Below are positions 24,880-32,868 of a DNA stretch of 47,664 nt, in pieces. Position numbers and translations under genes: made by a program. This DNA is from an uncultured Prevotella sp. (GTDB lineage: Bacteria; Bacteroidota; Bacteroidia; Bacteroidales; Bacteroidaceae), in assembly GCA_944321295.1 (NCBI GenBank), contig CALUKU010000026.1:1-47664 (forward strand). The letters are read 5' to 3'. Within the stretch, counting starts at the first letter, position 1; each line of letters opens with the position of its first letter. The notes beneath the pieces are model-generated. The model did not search any database and was not told the DNA's origin. It saw only the letters and a program-made list of their open reading frames with translations.

Positions 24880-25762
24880 CAAGAGATTGGCGGGCTGGGC
24901 GCTGCTCGTGGCACTGGCGTTTGCCGTAGCCTCGTGCGGCACGAGCAAGAGCCTGACCGGCGGCGAAGGGCGCGGCAAGGGACAGGCCGGCGGTGCCGGC
25001 GCGGCCGTTACGGGCAGTCTTGACTACATGAGGAAAGTGTATGACAACGAAGTGTACGCCCAAAGCATTTCGTCGAGGATTAAGTTCACCGTCGGCACGG
25101 GCAAGAAAGACATCTCGGTGTCGGGCTCGCTGAAGATGAAAAAGGACGAGGTGATACGCATACAGCTCACTCCGCTGGGACTGATGGAGGTCGGACGGCT
25201 CGAGTTCGCCAAGGACTACGTGCTGATAATGGACCGCATAAACAAGGAATACATAAAGGCCAGCTATTCGGACGTTGACTTCCTGAAGAAGAACGGCTTC
25301 GACTTTTACGCCCTGCAGGCGCTGTTCTGGAACAGCCTTTTCGTGCCCGGGACGCAAAAAATAACCGATTCATCGCTTAAAAGCTTCACCGTTACGCCGA
25401 TGGACGCCGTCGTTGGCACCATCGTTTCGCTCAAGCGTGGCAACATGGACTACCGTTGGACCACCGACAACGCCACCGGCCGCATCAAGGCCGTCGACGT
25501 GACGTACAGCGACAAGACGGCCGGCACGACCACGGTGACGTGCCGCTACGGCTCGTTCAAGCCGCTGGGGCGCAAGGCTTTCCCGTCGGACATCACGCTG
25601 ACGATGAAGAGCAATGCCGTGAAAAAGGGCAACAACATGTCAGTGAACATAGCCATCAGCGACATCGACACGTCTGACGACTGGGAAACGTTCACCCAAG
25701 TGTCGGGCAAATACAGGCAGGTGAGCGTGAAAGACGTTATGAACCGACTTTTGAAAATGTAA
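24866..25762 (+). CDS. DUF4292 lipoprotein
   Basis: A 298-residue lipoprotein with a lipobox at AVASCGT (Cys about residue 24) and a Gly-rich linker after it. The rest matches the DUF4292 pattern that I know from Bacteroidota, which has a LolA/LolB-like look: KFTVGTGKKDISVSGSLKMKKDEVIRIQL and TPLGLMEVGRLEF (given by position about 66-110) followed by strands. A link to lipoprotein handling is inference from this likeness. The gene overlaps the TPR gene by 14 nt and its stop codon is directly followed by the ATG of the EnvC-like gene. Confidence 0.87.
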   Translation: MLTNSKRLAGWALLVALAFAVASCGTSKSLTGGEGRGKGQAGGAGAAVTGSLDYMRKVYDNEVYAQSISSRIKFTVGTGKKDISVSGSLKMKKDEVIRIQLTPLGLMEVGRLEFAKDYVLIMDRINKEYIKASYSDVDFLKKNGFDFYALQALFWNSLFVPGTQKITDSSLKSFTVTPMDAVVGTIVSLKRGNMDYRWTTDNATGRIKAVDVTYSDKTAGTTTVTCRYGSFKPLGRKAFPSDITLTMKSNAVKKGNNMSVNIAISDIDTSDDWETFTQVSGKYRQVSVKDVMNRLLKM

Positions 25763-27346
25763 ATGAGAAGACTTCTTATATTGTTTTTCGCATTGGCGGT
25801 AGCCTTCCCTTTCTCCGCGCAGACCAAGAAGCAGACGACGCGGAAAAAGGCCAAGACCACCCGTGTGGCCAAGAAACGCACGGCGACGAAGAAAAAGAAG
25901 ACCGCCAAATACCAGAGTTCGTCAATCAAGGGACTGCGCAACCAGCGCGCCGGAGTGCAGCGCAAGATAAAGCAGCAGGAGCGTCTGCTGCGCGCCAACA
26001 AGGCCGACGTGAAGAAGAGGCTGGGCAACCTGCTGCTGCTCAACTCTGAGATTGACCGCCGTAAGAAGTCGATTGACACCATACAAAACGAGATTACCCA
26101 TCTTGACGGCAACATAAGCATGCTGCAGAACCAGCTCTCGGCGCTCGAGAAACAACTGTCGGAGCGCAAGGCCAAGTACGTTAAGTCGATGCGCTACCTT
26201 GCCGCACGGCGCACCGTGCAGGACAAGCTGATGTTCATTTTCAGCGCGAAGAACTTCACGCAGATGTACCGCCGCCTGCGCTTCGTGCGCGAATACGCCG
26301 CCTACCAGCGCACGCAGGGCGAGATGGTGAAGGCGAAGCAACGCCAGATAGAGGCCAAGCATAAGGAGCTGGCGCGCGTAAGAGGGCAGAAGAACGCCCT
26401 GCTCGACAAAGGCCGCCGCGAGCACACGGCGCTCGAGAGCCAGCAGGCCGAGCAGCAGAAGATGGTGAAAACCCTGCAGCGCCAGCAGAAGACGATAGAG
26501 GGAATACTGGCCCAGCAGCGCAAGAAGAACGCCGAGCTTAACGCCAGGATTGACCGCCTGGTGGCCGAAGAGGTGGCAAAGGCCAAGGCGCGCGCCGAGG
26601 CCGAGGCCCGCAGGAAGGCCGAGGCTGCCGCCGCTGCCAAACGTAAGGCCGAGGAACTGGCCCGCAAGAAGGCCGCCGCCGAGGCCGCCGCGAGGGAGAA
26701 CGCGCGGCGTATAGCCGAGGCGAAGGCCAAGGAAGAGCGCCTGAAGGCCGAGGCCCGCGAGGCCGCCAAGAAGGACGCCGCCGCCCGCGAGGCCGCCGAA
26801 CGGAAGGCCAAGGAGGCCGAAGCCGACCGCATAGCTGCCGAGCGTAAGGCCCGCGTAGACAAGGAACGTGCCGAGCGCGAGGTGGCAAAAGCCAAGAAGA
26901 AAGCCGCCGCCGCGGCGGAGCTTGACACGCAAGACCGCAAGCTGAGCGGCACCTTCGAGCGCAACAGGGGCCGTCTGCCCATGCCCATCGCCGGACCTTA
27001 CAAGATTGTGACCCACTTCGGCCGCTACAACGTTCCGGGCCTGCGTAACGTCACGCTCGAGAGCAACGGCCTCGACATACAGGGCCAGCCCGGCGCCGCG
27101 GTGCGCTCGGTGTTCGACGGCGAGGTGAGCGGCGTGAGCAACGACAACAGCGGCAGCATGATGGTTATCGTGCGCCACGGCAGTTACCTGACGGCCTACT
27201 GCAACCTCGGTTCTATCAGCGTGCGCAAGGGACAGAAGGTAAGCACGGGGCAGAAGCTCGGCACCGTTGGGCCGGACAACCGCTTCCACTTCCAGCTGAG
27301 GAACTGGATGACCCTGCTGAACCCCGAGAGATGGCTCGCCAGATGA
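25763..27346 (+). CDS. EnvC-like protein with degenerate LytM (M23) domain
   Basis: A 527-residue exported protein. Signal peptide at 1-19 (FALAVAFPFSAQ), a Lys/Thr-rich stretch at 20-50, a long coiled coil at about 55-395, very rich in Ala, Lys, Glu and Arg after 265, and a LytM domain at about 405-527. The zinc site of active M23 enzymes is broken: the first histidine of H-x-G-x-D is Ser (SNGLD), the YAHL histidine is Asn (YCNL) and the first histidine of the H-x-H pair is Arg (RFHF). This matches EnvC, which does not cut peptidoglycan but activates amidases at the division site. It is the last gene of the dut operon and sits just before the murG-ftsZ cluster. Confidence 0.9.
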   Translation: MRRLLILFFALAVAFPFSAQTKKQTTRKKAKTTRVAKKRTATKKKKTAKYQSSSIKGLRNQRAGVQRKIKQQERLLRANKADVKKRLGNLLLLNSEIDRRKKSIDTIQNEITHLDGNISMLQNQLSALEKQLSERKAKYVKSMRYLAARRTVQDKLMFIFSAKNFTQMYRRLRFVREYAAYQRTQGEMVKAKQRQIEAKHKELARVRGQKNALLDKGRREHTALESQQAEQQKMVKTLQRQQKTIEGILAQQRKKNAELNARIDRLVAEEVAKAKARAEAEARRKAEAAAAAKRKAEELARKKAAAEAAARENARRIAEAKAKEERLKAEAREAAKKDAAAREAAERKAKEAEADRIAAERKARVDKERAEREVAKAKKKAAAAAELDTQDRKLSGTFERNRGRLPMPIAGPYKIVTHFGRYNVPGLRNVTLESNGLDIQGQPGAAVRSVFDGEVSGVSNDNSGSMMVIVRHGSYLTAYCNLGSISVRKGQKVSTGQKLGTVGPDNRFHFQLRNWMTLLNPERWLAR

Positions 27347-27446
27347 CGCTTGCCGCATGACGTAATGTCGGCGGAAAGGCACCTTGTGGTTACAATGTGT
27401 CAAACAAGAAATGTGTGTTCGGTTGGTTAAAATAGAATTCTTTAGC

Positions 27447-27487
27447 GGCGCTCCGCTGCCTTTTAAGGCGTTGCGGAGCGCCTTTTT
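27447..27487 (+). terminator. Terminator after the EnvC-like gene
   Basis: GGCGCTCCGC (27447-27456) pairs exactly with GCGGAGCGCC (27473-27482), followed by TTTTT. It ends the dut operon and separates it from murG. Confidence 0.9.
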
Positions 27488-27505
27488 CATTGCCTGACGG
27501 GGCCT

Positions 27506-27662
27506 CACGCAGGGCAAAAGGCCGCCTTCGGCCCGGCGGAAGTTAGCCTTTTGCGTCGTTTTAGGCCGTGTTTTGCCTTGCAAAAGACGGCTTTTCGCCC
27601 GGTTTTCAGCCTGTTTTTATTGCACACTTACATTCGTTATGCATGTAAGCCGTTGAGGCTTA
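27506..27662. repeat. REP-like hairpins plus motif, copy R5
   Basis: GCAAAAGGCCGCCTTCGG with CCTTTTGC downstream, then GTGTTTTGCCTTGCAAAAGAC, form weaker hairpins at about 27511-27595. The motif appears as TGTAAGCCGTTGAGGCTTAA at 27644-27663, about 50 nt away. Confidence 0.55.
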
Positions 27663-27960
27663 ACGTGTTGGCGGTGCACGCTTTTTCTTGCGTTTTTCTG
27701 TCCCGTCCGCCTTGTCTTGCCGTATTAGCCGCTCTCTGAGCGTCATGCTTGGGCAATGTGTAAGCGTGTCTGCGTGTTTCGGCGTCAAAGTGTCATACGC
27801 CTATCGGGCTGCTCTGCCTGTCGACGGCTGTGCGGTTCCGGCAGCGGCGGGCGCGGGGCCGTCAGTGCAAGGCCGTGCGCGGCGTCGTGGCGTGCGCGGC
27901 TTATTTTGGCGGCGGGCGGGAAAAATATCAGTTAAAATTGCAGTATAAGAAAAAATTTGA
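27663..27960. other. GC-rich stretch with no recognised gene
   Basis: Part of the 647-nt gap between the EnvC-like gene and murG. From about 27820 to 27920 the sequence is very GC-rich. An 86-codon frame crosses it, but its product is Arg/Ala/Ser-rich with no recognisable fold and its codons do not resemble those of neighbouring genes. I see nothing here that I can name. Confidence 0.4.
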
Positions 27961-27969
27961 TTACTTTTG
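27937..27969 (+). promoter_or_regulatory. Promoter of the murG-ftsZ cluster
   Basis: TACTTTTG at 27962-27969 is a -7 box, with ATTG (one off TTTG) 21 nt upstream at 27937-27940. The murG ATG at 27994 follows 24 nt later. The upstream TTG that would lengthen murG lies inside this box, so it is not the start. Confidence 0.65.
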
Positions 27970-27993
27970 CCGAATAATAAGGTACGAGGTTTA

Positions 27994-29121
27994 ATGGACG
28001 AAAAACTAAGGATAATCATCAGCGGAGGCGGCACGGGCGGACACATCTTCCCGGCCGTGTCTATCGCCAACGCCATACGCGCCAAGCGTCCCGACGCCGA
28101 GATACTCTTCGTGGGTGCCTTGGGGCGCATGGAGATGCAGCGCGTGCCGGCGGCGGGCTACGAGATTGTGGGCCTGCCGATATGCGGCTTCGACCGTAAG
28201 AACATGCTTAAGAACATTGCCGTGCTGTACAAGATTTGGAAAAGCCAGCGCATGGCCCGTAATATAATACGCCGCTTCAGGCCCATGGCCGCCGTAGGCG
28301 TGGGCGGGTACGCCAGCGGCCCTACGCTGAACGAGTGCGCCAAGCACGGCGTGCCCTGCCTCATACAGGAGCAGAACTCGTATGCCGGCGTTACCAACAA
28401 GATACTTGCCAAGAAGGTTGAGCGCATCTGCGTGGCCTACGACGGCATGGAGCGCTTCTTCCCGGCCGACAAGATAATGAAGACGGGCAACCCCGTGCGC
28501 CAGTCGCTGCTCGACACCAAGATGACTAAGGCCGAGGCCCTGCGCTCGTTCGGCCTCGACGAGGGCAAGAAGACCATCCTCGTGGTGGGCGGAAGCCTCG
28601 GCGCCCGCACCATGAACGAGAGCGTCATGCAACATCTCGACGACATAAAGGCCTCGGGAGTGCAGATGATCTGGCAGACGGGCAAATACTACAACGCCTC
28701 GATCAGCGAGAGCCTGAAGGGCCGCACCGACCTGCCCATGCTCAAGGTGACCGACTTCATCAGCGACATGGGCGCGGCATACAAGGCCGCCGACATCGTG
28801 ATAAGCCGCGCCGGAGCCAGCAGCATCTCGGAGTTCTGCCTCATAGGCAAGCCCGTCATACTTGTGCCGTCGCCCAACGTGGCCGAAGACCACCAGACAA
28901 AGAACGCCATGGCGCTCGTCAACAAGGACGCCGCGCTCTACGTAAGCGACGCCGACGCGCCAGCGCAGGCCGTGGCCCTGGCCCTCAAGACGGTGAAAGA
29001 CGACGCCCGCCTGGCCGCCCTCGGCGCGAACATAAAGAAGCTGGCGCTGCCCGACTCGGCCGACACGATAGCCGACGAGGTGATAAGGCTGGCCTTGAAC
29101 GGTGGAAAGGTGGGAAGGTAA
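27994..29121 (+). CDS. murG: MurG, lipid II synthase
   Basis: A 375-residue GT28 glycosyltransferase that adds GlcNAc from UDP-GlcNAc to lipid I on the inner face of the membrane, giving lipid II. The N-terminal acceptor motif GGGTGGH is at 11-17, YASGPTLNE (about 107) follows, and the UDP-GlcNAc site is in SRAGASSISEFCLIGKP (about 270-286) and VAEDHQTKNAMAL. It opens a cluster murG-murC-ftsQ-ftsA-ftsZ. In many bacteria ftsW lies directly upstream; here a terminator and a promoter lie there instead. Confidence 0.97.
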   Translation: MDEKLRIIISGGGTGGHIFPAVSIANAIRAKRPDAEILFVGALGRMEMQRVPAAGYEIVGLPICGFDRKNMLKNIAVLYKIWKSQRMARNIIRRFRPMAAVGVGGYASGPTLNECAKHGVPCLIQEQNSYAGVTNKILAKKVERICVAYDGMERFFPADKIMKTGNPVRQSLLDTKMTKAEALRSFGLDEGKKTILVVGGSLGARTMNESVMQHLDDIKASGVQMIWQTGKYYNASISESLKGRTDLPMLKVTDFISDMGAAYKAADIVISRAGASSISEFCLIGKPVILVPSPNVAEDHQTKNAMALVNKDAALYVSDADAPAQAVALALKTVKDDARLAALGANIKKLALPDSADTIADEVIRLALNGGKVGR

Positions 29122-29159
29122 GGAAACCTTTACTCCTTTAACTTCAGTAAATAAAGACA

Positions 29160-30542
29160 ATGGAACTAAAAGACATAAAAGCAGTATATTTCATCGGAGC
29201 CGGCGGCATAGGCATGAGCGCCATAGCACGCTACTTCCTCCATCGCGGGGTGGTGGTGGCCGGTTACGACAAGACCCCTTCGGCGCTGACCGAGCAACTC
29301 GAAAAGGAAGGCATGCTGATACACTTCGACGAGAACCCTGACGAGATTCCGCACGCCTGCCGCAACAGCAGCTCTACGCTCGTGGTGTACACGCCCGCCG
29401 TGCCCGCCGACCATAAGGAGCTTGCCCTTTTCCGCGAGAAAGGCTTCGACGTGGAGAAGCGCGCCCAAGTGCTCGGCATGCTCACGCGCGCCCACAAGGG
29501 CCTCTGCGTGGCCGGAACGCACGGCAAGACCACCACGTCGGCCATGTGCGCCCACATCATGCACCAGAGCCGCATCGACTGCAACGCCTTCCTCGGCGGC
29601 ATAACCAAGAACTACTCGTCGAACTACATCCTCAGCAAGGAGAGCGACTACGTGGTGATTGAGGCCGACGAGTTCGACCGCTCGTTCCATTGGCTGCGCC
29701 CGTGGATGAGCGTCATCACGTCTACCGACCCCGACCATCTTGACATCTACGGCACGAAGGAGGCTTATCTCGAGAGCTTCGCGCACTATACTGAGCTGAT
29801 ACAGCCCGGCGGCGCGCTGATAATACACCGCGGCCTGGAGATGAAGCAGCGCGTGCAGGACGGCGTCCGCGTGTACGACTACGCCCGCGACGAGGGCGAC
29901 TTCCACGCCGAGAACATCGTCATCGACAACGGCGAAATCACCTTCGACTTCGTTTCGCCCGTCGAGAACGTGCCCGGCGTACACCTCGGACAGCCCGTGC
30001 CAGTCAACATCGAGAACGGCGTTGCGGCCATGGCCATGGCCCAGCTCTGCGGATGCACCGCCGAGGAGCTGCGTTACGGCATGCGCACCTTCCGCGGCGT
30101 AGACCGCCGTTTCGACTTCAAGATAAAGAACGACCGCATCGTGTTCCTCAGCGACTACGCACACCATCCGAAGGAAATACGCCAAAGCGCCATGAGCATA
30201 CGCGAGCTTTACAAGCACAGGCGCATAACGGCCATCTTCCAGCCCCACCTCTACAGCCGCACGCGCGACTTCTATAAAGACTTCGCCGAGAGCCTGAGCC
30301 TGCTCGACGAGGTGGTGCTCTGCGACATATATCCCGCCCGCGAGGAACCCATTCCCGGCGTTACGTCGCAGCTGATTTACGACAACCTGAAGCCCGGCGT
30401 CAAGAAGACGATGATACACAAGGAAGACGTCACGGCCTACGTTAAGGCCGGCGACTTCGACGTTCTCGTGGTGCTCGGCGCCGGCGACCTTGATAATTAC
30501 GTGCCCGAGATAGAGAAGATACTGAATGAGAAGTATAACTGA
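29160..30542 (+). CDS. murC: MurC, UDP-MurNAc:L-alanine ligase
   Basis: A 460-residue Mur ligase that adds L-alanine to UDP-MurNAc with ATP, the first step of stem peptide synthesis. The N-terminal domain shows FIGAGGIGMSAIARYF (12-27), the ATP loop is GTHGKTTTSAM (about 119-129), and the central domain has EADEFDRSF and TSTDPDHLDIY. The C-terminal domain includes DYAHHPKEI and QPHLYSRT, both typical of MurC. It begins 38 nt after murG, and its TGA stop shares one base with the ftsQ ATG (TGATG), a sign of translational coupling. Confidence 0.97.
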   Translation: MELKDIKAVYFIGAGGIGMSAIARYFLHRGVVVAGYDKTPSALTEQLEKEGMLIHFDENPDEIPHACRNSSSTLVVYTPAVPADHKELALFREKGFDVEKRAQVLGMLTRAHKGLCVAGTHGKTTTSAMCAHIMHQSRIDCNAFLGGITKNYSSNYILSKESDYVVIEADEFDRSFHWLRPWMSVITSTDPDHLDIYGTKEAYLESFAHYTELIQPGGALIIHRGLEMKQRVQDGVRVYDYARDEGDFHAENIVIDNGEITFDFVSPVENVPGVHLGQPVPVNIENGVAAMAMAQLCGCTAEELRYGMRTFRGVDRRFDFKIKNDRIVFLSDYAHHPKEIRQSAMSIRELYKHRRITAIFQPHLYSRTRDFYKDFAESLSLLDEVVLCDIYPAREEPIPGVTSQLIYDNLKPGVKKTMIHKEDVTAYVKAGDFDVLVVLGAGDLDNYVPEIEKILNEKYN

Positions 30543-31333
30543 TGAAGTTGAGGCTTAAGAAGATATTGTCCGCAACGCTCTGCGTAGCCCTTGCCGTGTA
30601 CGTGGTGCTGGCCATGACGTCCTTCAACAACCCGAAGGAAGACTGCCCCGTGTGCACCAAGGTGGTGATAAACGTAGAGGACGAGAGCACCAACGGCTTC
30701 CTCAGCGCCGCCGAGATAAGGCGCATCCTGGAGCGCAACAGGCTCTATCCTTTCAAGAAAAGGATGAAGGACGTCAACCCGCGCGACATAGAGGACAGGC
30801 TGAAGGACAGCCCCTTCGTCAAGACCGCCGAGTGTTACAAGACCAAGGACGGCTGCGTCAACATAGCCGTAACGCAGCGCCTGCCCATCATCCGCGTGAA
30901 AAACGCGCGCGGCGAGGACTATTATCTTGACGACCACGGCGGCATAATGCCCAACTCAAAATATACGTCTGACCTCATCATAGCCACCGGCAACATTCCT
31001 AAGTGGTACGCGCGCGGCTATCTTGCCAGCCTCGCCCGCGAGATAATGAAGGACGAGTTCTGGAGCAGTCAGATAGTGCAGGTGAACATCCTGCCCGACC
31101 TCGGCGTCGAGCTGGTGCCCCGCGTGGGCGACCACATCGTTTATCTCGGCCGCCTGCCGCAGACGAAATACCTCAACCGCCGCAAGACTTTGATAGCCGA
31201 TTTCATGGCGAAGAAGCTCGACAGGCTCGGAAAGTTCTACAAATACGGCCTCAGTCAGGCAGGATGGAACAAGTACTCGTACATCAACCTCGAGTTCGAC
31301 AACCAGATAATATGCAAGAAAGTGACTGACTGA
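30542..31333 (+). CDS. ftsQ: FtsQ/DivIB-type cell division protein
   Basis: A 263-residue single-pass membrane protein. The membrane segment is at about 8-25 (LSATLCVALAVYVVLAM). A POTRA domain follows (about 38-112: FLSAAEIRRILERNRL, SPFVKTAECYKTKDG, VTQRLPIIRV) and then the FtsQ-type beta domain. FtsQ links the early division proteins to the peptidoglycan synthases through FtsB and FtsL. Sequence similarity in this family is low, so the call rests on the POTRA motif, the topology and the position between murC and ftsA. It overlaps murC by one base; ftsA starts 36 nt after it. Confidence 0.92.
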   Translation: MKLRLKKILSATLCVALAVYVVLAMTSFNNPKEDCPVCTKVVINVEDESTNGFLSAAEIRRILERNRLYPFKKRMKDVNPRDIEDRLKDSPFVKTAECYKTKDGCVNIAVTQRLPIIRVKNARGEDYYLDDHGGIMPNSKYTSDLIIATGNIPKWYARGYLASLAREIMKDEFWSSQIVQVNILPDLGVELVPRVGDHIVYLGRLPQTKYLNRRKTLIADFMAKKLDRLGKFYKYGLSQAGWNKYSYINLEFDNQIICKKVTD

Positions 31334-31369
31334 GCATAATAAAAACAGAAAAAACAAACAGAATAATAT

Positions 31370-32824
31370 ATGGCAGCGAAGGATTTTATCGTAGCAATAG
31401 AGTTGGGCTCGTCGAAGGTGACGGGCATAGCCGGCAAGAAGAATCTCGACGGAAGCATATCCGTGCTTGCCGTGGTAAAGGAGGATTCGTCCTCGTTTAT
31501 CCGCAAGGGCGTCGTTTACAACATAAACCAGACGGTGCAGTGCATATCCAACATAATCAAGAAACTGTCGGGTGCGCTCAAGTCGGAGATAGCCAAAGTC
31601 TACGTCGGAGTGGGCGGACAGTCAATCAGGAGCGTGCGCAACGTCATCGTGAAAGACCTGCCCAATGGCACCGTAGTGTCGCAGGAGATGGTTAACGAGC
31701 TGATGGACCTCAACCGTAACATGGCCTACCAGGACCAGGAAATCCTCGACGTGGCTACGCAGGAGTACAAGGTTGACAACCAGTTCCAGTTCGACCCCGT
31801 CGGCATACAGTGCAGCCGGCTCGAAGGCAACTTCCTTAATATAATGTGGCGCAACACGTTCTACCATAATCTTAACGCCTGTTTCGACGCCGCCGACGTT
31901 GCCATTGCCGAGATGTACCTCGCTCCGCTGGCGCTTGCCGACAGCGTTCTGACCGACGCCGAGAAGCGTTCGGGCTGCGTGCTCGTAGACCTCGGGGCCG
32001 ACACCACCACCGTTTCGGTGTACTATAAGAACATCCTGCGCCACCTTGTGGTGATTCCCCTCGGCGGCAACAACATCACAAAGGACATCGCTTCGCTGCA
32101 GATGGATGAGGCCGAGGCCGAGAAGATGAAGCTGAAATACGGCTGCGCATACACCGACAACAACGACATCGACAACACGCTCATGCTGCCCATCGACGCC
32201 GAACGCAGCGTAGAGAGCCGCAAGTTCATAGAGATTGTGGAGGGAAGGCTGCAGGAAATAATAGAGAACGTGTGGTATCAGGTGCCATCGGAGTATGCCG
32301 ACCGTCTGCTGGGCGGTATCATCCTGACCGGCGGCGGCTCGAACATGAAGGACATAGACAAGGCTTTCCGCAACCACACCCACATCGAGAAGATACGCAT
32401 TGCCAAGTTCGTGAAGCAGACGATAACGTCAGGCAGTCCCGACATAACAGCCCACAACGGCATGATGAACACCGTGTTGGGCATACTGGCAAAGGGCGAC
32501 ATGAACTGCGCCGGCGACGAAACGCCCGAACATGCCGACCTGTTTGAAGGTCCGGCTGCGGCCAAGCCTACGGTGAAGACGGCCGACCTGCACCAGCAGC
32601 CGCGAAGTGCGAGCGAGATGGGCACGGGTGTCGTGCCCACGGCTGCCGAGAAGGCTGCCATCGAAGAGCAGCGCCGCAAGGAGGCTGCCGACGCCGCAGC
32701 CAAGTCGGCCGGCGGCGAAACCGGCGCCGACGACGAAGAGGACAAGGACAAGAAGGGCGTGAAGACCCGCATGGCCAAGTTCAGGTCATGGATGGACAAG
32801 TTCCTGAAAGAGCCTGAGGAGTAA
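31370..32824 (+). CDS. ftsA: FtsA, actin-like division protein
   Basis: A 484-residue FtsA that anchors FtsZ filaments to the membrane. The actin-type ATP site starts with FIVAIELGSSKVTGIAG (about 5-21), the second phosphate loop is CVLVDLGADTTTVSVY (about 204), and the third motif is GGIILTGGGSNMKDI (about 312). After about residue 385 comes a Pro/Ala/Glu-rich linker, longer than in E. coli FtsA, and then an amphipathic end (KTRMAKFRSWMDKFLK) that would bind the membrane. The gene lies 36 nt after ftsQ and 44 nt before ftsZ. Confidence 0.96.
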   Translation: MAAKDFIVAIELGSSKVTGIAGKKNLDGSISVLAVVKEDSSSFIRKGVVYNINQTVQCISNIIKKLSGALKSEIAKVYVGVGGQSIRSVRNVIVKDLPNGTVVSQEMVNELMDLNRNMAYQDQEILDVATQEYKVDNQFQFDPVGIQCSRLEGNFLNIMWRNTFYHNLNACFDAADVAIAEMYLAPLALADSVLTDAEKRSGCVLVDLGADTTTVSVYYKNILRHLVVIPLGGNNITKDIASLQMDEAEAEKMKLKYGCAYTDNNDIDNTLMLPIDAERSVESRKFIEIVEGRLQEIIENVWYQVPSEYADRLLGGIILTGGGSNMKDIDKAFRNHTHIEKIRIAKFVKQTITSGSPDITAHNGMMNTVLGILAKGDMNCAGDETPEHADLFEGPAAAKPTVKTADLHQQPRSASEMGTGVVPTAAEKAAIEEQRRKEAADAAAKSAGGETGADDEEDKDKKGVKTRMAKFRSWMDKFLKEPEE

Positions 32825-32868
32825 TGCGACGGCCATCATTTGTTTCACCGGATAAATAGTTAAGAGAT

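Noticed and set aside
25922-27583. 553-codon minus-strand frame opposite the EnvC-like gene
   Set aside because: Leu/Gly/Ala-rich mirror image of an Ala/Lys/Glu-rich coiled coil; no independent support.
27551-27948. Two short frames in the gap before murG
   Set aside because: Arg/Ser/Ala-rich products with no fold or start signals; one crosses the REP-like hairpins.
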